Notes under the pieces: generated by a model
Told to the model about the DNA's origin: nothing
Seen by the model: the letters and a program-made list of their open reading frames with translations, nothing else
Databases searched by the model: none
Assembly (NCBI RefSeq): GCF_029227915.1
Contig: NC_079886.1
Location: 13,261,001 to 13,325,000 of the forward strand
DNA length: 64,000 bases
DNA from: Hydractinia symbiolongicarpus
Taxonomy: Eukaryota; Cnidaria; Hydrozoa; Anthoathecata; Hydractiniidae
Direction of reading: 5' to 3'
Shown here: piece by piece, positions 60,931 through 64,000 of the stretch
Layout of the letters: each line of letters begins with the position of its first letter
Numbering within the stretch: the first letter of the stretch is position 1
Translations under genes and position numbers: made by a program

Positions 60931-62270
60931 GTATGCATTCTACTTATTATGCTCTGATTATTTTAACCAAAGATACAAGTAGGGCACTTGATGATGAGCA
61001 GTTTTCCTGTGGTGCGTTCATAGATCTTCAAAAAGCTTTTAAACTGTCATAGTATACTCCTTTGAAAGCTGGAACTATGTGGTATTAGGGGTATTGCTAA
61101 TAATTGGTTCAGATCTTACCTTACTAAAATATCTCAATTTGTAAACTATGGAGGGAAAATTCTACTTTAAGGAAGGTTTTATGTGGCATACCTCAAGGTT
61201 CTGTGTTAGGTCCCTTACTTTTTATCATCTATATTAATGACGAGAGACAGTTAAATCTTCTTCACAAGGATATCTTCTTAAGAAATTTACAATACTATAT
61301 TATCCATTCTACATTTTTTGCTGATTATACATGTCTACTTTTTTCAAGTCCCTCTCTAAAAAGGATCAACAAATGTGTCAATATTGATCTCAAGAGGTTC
61401 TTCAAATGGTTATGTGCAAATAAAATATCCTTTGATGTTTCGAAAACTGAGGTTATCCTCTTTCATAGTCTAAGTAAAAAAATCATTCCAAATATTAGTC
61501 TAAAGCTTAATGGTAAACATTGCAGTCATCCTATATATACAAAATGTATCTGCTAAACTTCAAAATGCTAAAAGTATCATTTCCAAATGTTATTTTGTTC
61601 CTAAATCTGCTCTTCTTTGTATCTATTTTGCTCTCTTTGATTTTCATTTAAGATTATGCTGACTGGTTTGGGCCCAGAACCCAAAAGCAATGTGCAAGGT
61701 TTTTGACATTTTCTGATTTTAATGCACATACATCTCCTTTATTTAATGAACTCCGCATTCTAAAGCTTTTACTGACCTTATTAAAACCTTAAATGTTTTA
61801 ACGGTTTATCAAATTTTAAACAGGCAAAATTCTTCTCTTAGTAACACTTTTGATCACAGATACTACTCTAATACTCACATCACTAGGGGGAAATCATGGG
61901 GTTTATCAGCTAAAAGGCACTGCAAAACCTCCAATATGGTATTAATTCAATTGTTTATCAATCAGTTGTTCACTAGAATGAGCTGCAGTGTATATGTGGC
62001 CTGAACTATATCAAAATTTAATCTAAACTAAATTGCAAAATAGCACCTTGCTAAGTAAATACACTGCCTAATTTATCACAAATGTTTTACTTGTTTCTCA
62101 TTGGTTGTTATTTAGAACATTAATCATCTACTAAACACTGGTGGCCTTCCTTAGGATAGTCTTTGACCTATAGGTGTGTCTTCTACATTTCCGTAACAAA
62201 ATATTTATTGTAATTATTTTTTATTTATTTTTACTTTGTAAATGACTTATTGATAAATAAATACTACTAC
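60931..62270 (+). mobile_element. LINE (non-LTR retrotransposon) 3' half, degenerate
   Basis: CGAFIDLQKAF near 61,010 and, from 61,185, a GIPQGSVLGPLLFIIYIND-type block give RT motifs. The catalytic FADD box reads FADY (61,316-61,330). LCANKISFDVSKTEVILFHS follows. Further decayed matches (LTFSDFNAHTSPLFNELRIL) continue to about 61,960. The 3' end carries TGATAAATAAATACTACTAC, a typical simple-repeat tail. Stops and frame shifts are frequent. Confidence 0.8.
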
Positions 62271-62779
62271 TACTGTACTGAAAGACATTGTAACAGACAA
62301 GTATGACACTACATGTCTTAGACAATGGAGTCTTAACAATTGACACTGTATGTCTATATAGCCAGTGTTTACAGTACAGTCCAGATGTAAGCGTACGCGT
62401 ACACTCAAGTTTCACAACTTTTTCTCGGAGGCAGTAGTTGTTTGTCTTTTGTTCTTATTAATTATTTTGCAAGTCTTGTAAGTCATTAACTTGCGCGTAA
62501 TAAACAAAAGATTATTGAAGAAAAAATAGCTTATTATAACTGCGCGTAACTATTGTTAAATAGTATTAACATAACTATTCCCAATAGCATAATTGCAAAT
62601 GTTATCAACTCTATTAATGTGACACGAAGAGCCATTGTTTAATAGTTTTATTAAATAAAAGTTTTGCGTGGAAACTAAATAAACTAGTGAGAAGGCCTTG
62701 TTGGTTGTGCGGGCTAAATAAAGCTTTTAAGCGATAGAAATTATTATATTTTAACAAAGATTGAAACTTTAATTTTGAT

Positions 62780-62895
62780 AGAAAAGTTTTTTCGATCGTG
62801 TTTTAAAAGTTTAAAAACGAAAAACGGCGATAGAAATGTTTTTTAGATCGCATTTTAAAAGTTTAAAAACGAAAAACGGAGATAGAAATATTTTT
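62780..62895. repeat. Two units of the 53-bp minisatellite
   Basis: CGATAGAAATG, GATCGCATTTTAAAAGTTT and AAAAACGAAAAACGGCGATAG match the units at 206-1135 in the same orientation. They lie within the Tc1-like element and could be the source form of the array. Confidence 0.88.
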
Positions 62896-63360
62896 GCGAA
62901 GATGTGTCTCCTTCTCTTTTAAACCTCCTTGCTTCGTTAGATAGTGTTTTAAGTATTTAAAATGTTATCAACTCTATCAATGTGACACGGCAAGACTAAA
63001 TAGACAGCGAGATACATTGTTTGTTGGAAGCATTGTTTAAATCTTTTAAGCGATAGAACTGTTGCGCGCTAGAAAAAACAAAGACAATGTTTTTAACAAT
63101 AAAATGTAGCGTGATACTATAAAACACAATTATCTACATTTCTTTTTAATACAAAAGGCTAGCGCATCCTTTTTAAATCTCATAAGAGAATTTTGTTATT
63201 TATTAATGTGATTTTATTGTGCTCTATTCATTGTGCGCAAATCTATTGTTTAAAGTTATGCATTTTAGTATTCACATAAACAAACACAAGAATATTAAAC
63301 AGGTTATGAAAAGTACTTTCAAAAAAAAAAAAATATATATATATACAGAAAAATATATAA
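62896..63360. other. Noncoding 3' region of the Tc1-like element
   Basis: AT-rich, no ORF. A short AT-dinucleotide run lies at 63,333-63,345. It separates the minisatellite units from the transposase stop. Confidence 0.5.
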
Positions 63361-63364
63361 TGTT

Positions 63365-63997
63365 TTAATGTCCAGACGCTCTCCCTCCTCGCTGTACGAC
63401 GATTGGCAAAACTTTTAATACATGGTCAATATATTTATTACCTTTTGCGATGCATACAGTATTCCAAAACTTAATAATTCCATCTACAAGTTCTCGTTTA
63501 CTCAAAGGTTTTACCTGCTTACGTAAATAATTTTTTAGCTCTGCCCACACCATCTCGATAGGGTTCATGTCCGGAGATTCAGAAGGTGTAGGCCAATAGT
63601 TAATTTTATTGCTTTTCATAAATTCCATGGCGTATTTTGATTTGTGCTTCGGATCATTATCCTGGAAAAAGTCTGTGCCCATCAGGATAAACAGTTTGGA
63701 TAAATGGCTACAGTACTTTAGCCAATATTGTGTCCACGTAAAATTCCTGGAAAATAAAGTATAAATATAGTTATATTAAATAAATATTAATATAAATAAT
63801 ATTAGATATTATTAATATAAATAATATTAGAGGGCAAAAGATGAGGTGGATTAACACATTTATATACCTTTCTCATTATACCAGTGAAAATAAGCAATCC
63901 TGTTCTCCCTCTTCCGGAAATGCCAGCCCATACATGAACTTTGTAGGGATGTTTTACTTTCGGTTTGAGTTTGGCAAAGTGATTTTTTCTCCTAAAA
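63365..63997 (-). pseudogene. Tc1-like (DD34E) transposase, C-terminal part
   Basis: From the right: FRRKNHFAKLKPKVKHPYKV and HVWAGISGRGRTGLLIFTGI precede a GTATAT donor; a 121-bp intron (63,747-63,867) joins in frame to EFYVDTILAKVL and a stop. After a one-base shift, FFQDNDPKHKSKYAMEFMKS holds the second catalytic D and SPDMNPIEMVWAELKNYLRK the E, with 34 residues between them, the Tc1 spacing. One stop and one frame shift suggest a young but dead copy. The first D lies beyond the window. Confidence 0.86.
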
Positions 63998-64000
63998 CAT

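Larger units (their letters stand above)
62377..64000 (-). mobile_element. Tc1-like transposon, running off the window
   Basis: A TACAGT start (TA at 62,375-62,376, then CAGTCCAGATGTAAGCG) fits the end of a Tc1/mariner element. A transposase gene with an intron lies on the minus strand at 63,365-63,997. Between them are two units of the 53-bp minisatellite found at the start of the window. The other terminus is outside. Confidence 0.66.

Overview
The window looks like a transposon-dense, intron-containing invertebrate genome. The families present (BEL/Pao, KRBA2/Ginger-type DNA transposons, piggyBac, Tc1, Tigger/pogo, THAP-DDE, Helitron, LINEs and several Polinton/Maverick copies) suggest an early-branching animal, most likely a cnidarian; I infer this from the repeat families only. 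Single-copy host coding sequence is nearly absent: the only convincing host gene is a small IQ-motif gene at 57.1-58.5 kb, plus weak exon candidates near 49.2 and 51.8 kb.

Layout. 0.2-1.1 kb: a 53-bp minisatellite with a 371-bp higher-order period. 1.56-4.45 kb: a decayed BEL/Pao pol. 4.9-12.5 kb: a nest of DNA transposons. A Ginger-type fragment is split by an insertion holding a piggyBac element with exact TTAA ends (5026-11678), which itself contains a second Ginger-type element (about 5.2-9.75 kb) with a TIR-derived tandem array. 12.5-36.1 kb: Polinton copies A and B plus an extra terminal module (24.2-25.7 kb), all with left-end-like motifs in the same orientation. 36.1-39.5 kb: a truncated Helitron. 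39.5-47.6 kb: rearranged Polinton C. 47.6-57.1 kb: a quiet stretch with a promoter-like region, two Tigger/pogo elements, SINE and LINE pieces, a long (TAA)n tract and another Ginger-type element with a 62-bp array. 57.1-58.5 kb: IQ-motif gene. 60.9-62.3 kb: LINE. 62.4 kb to the end: a Tc1-like element running off the window.

The Polintons carry a virus-like gene set: protein-primed-type DNA polymerase B with an SAP/Rho-N-like N terminus, DDE integrase, packaging ATPase, double-jelly-roll-type major capsid protein, a candidate minor capsid protein, HNH/zinc proteins, MSV199- or BRO-like DNA-binding proteins, coiled-coil/membrane proteins and several small unknown conserved proteins. Almost all are broken by stops, frameshifts or nested insertions, so these are fossils, but three diverged copies allow comparison.

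The most unusual signal is in how the Polinton genes are punctuated. Short inverted repeats sit at many gene junctions in all three copies, including every convergent junction I can identify, and an AATAAA or TAAATG-like motif lies directly in front of a large share of the start codons. This resembles giant-virus and poxvirus gene punctuation more than host gene structure. A second theme is that three unrelated transposon families here each carry tandem arrays built from, or shared with, their own terminal sequences.
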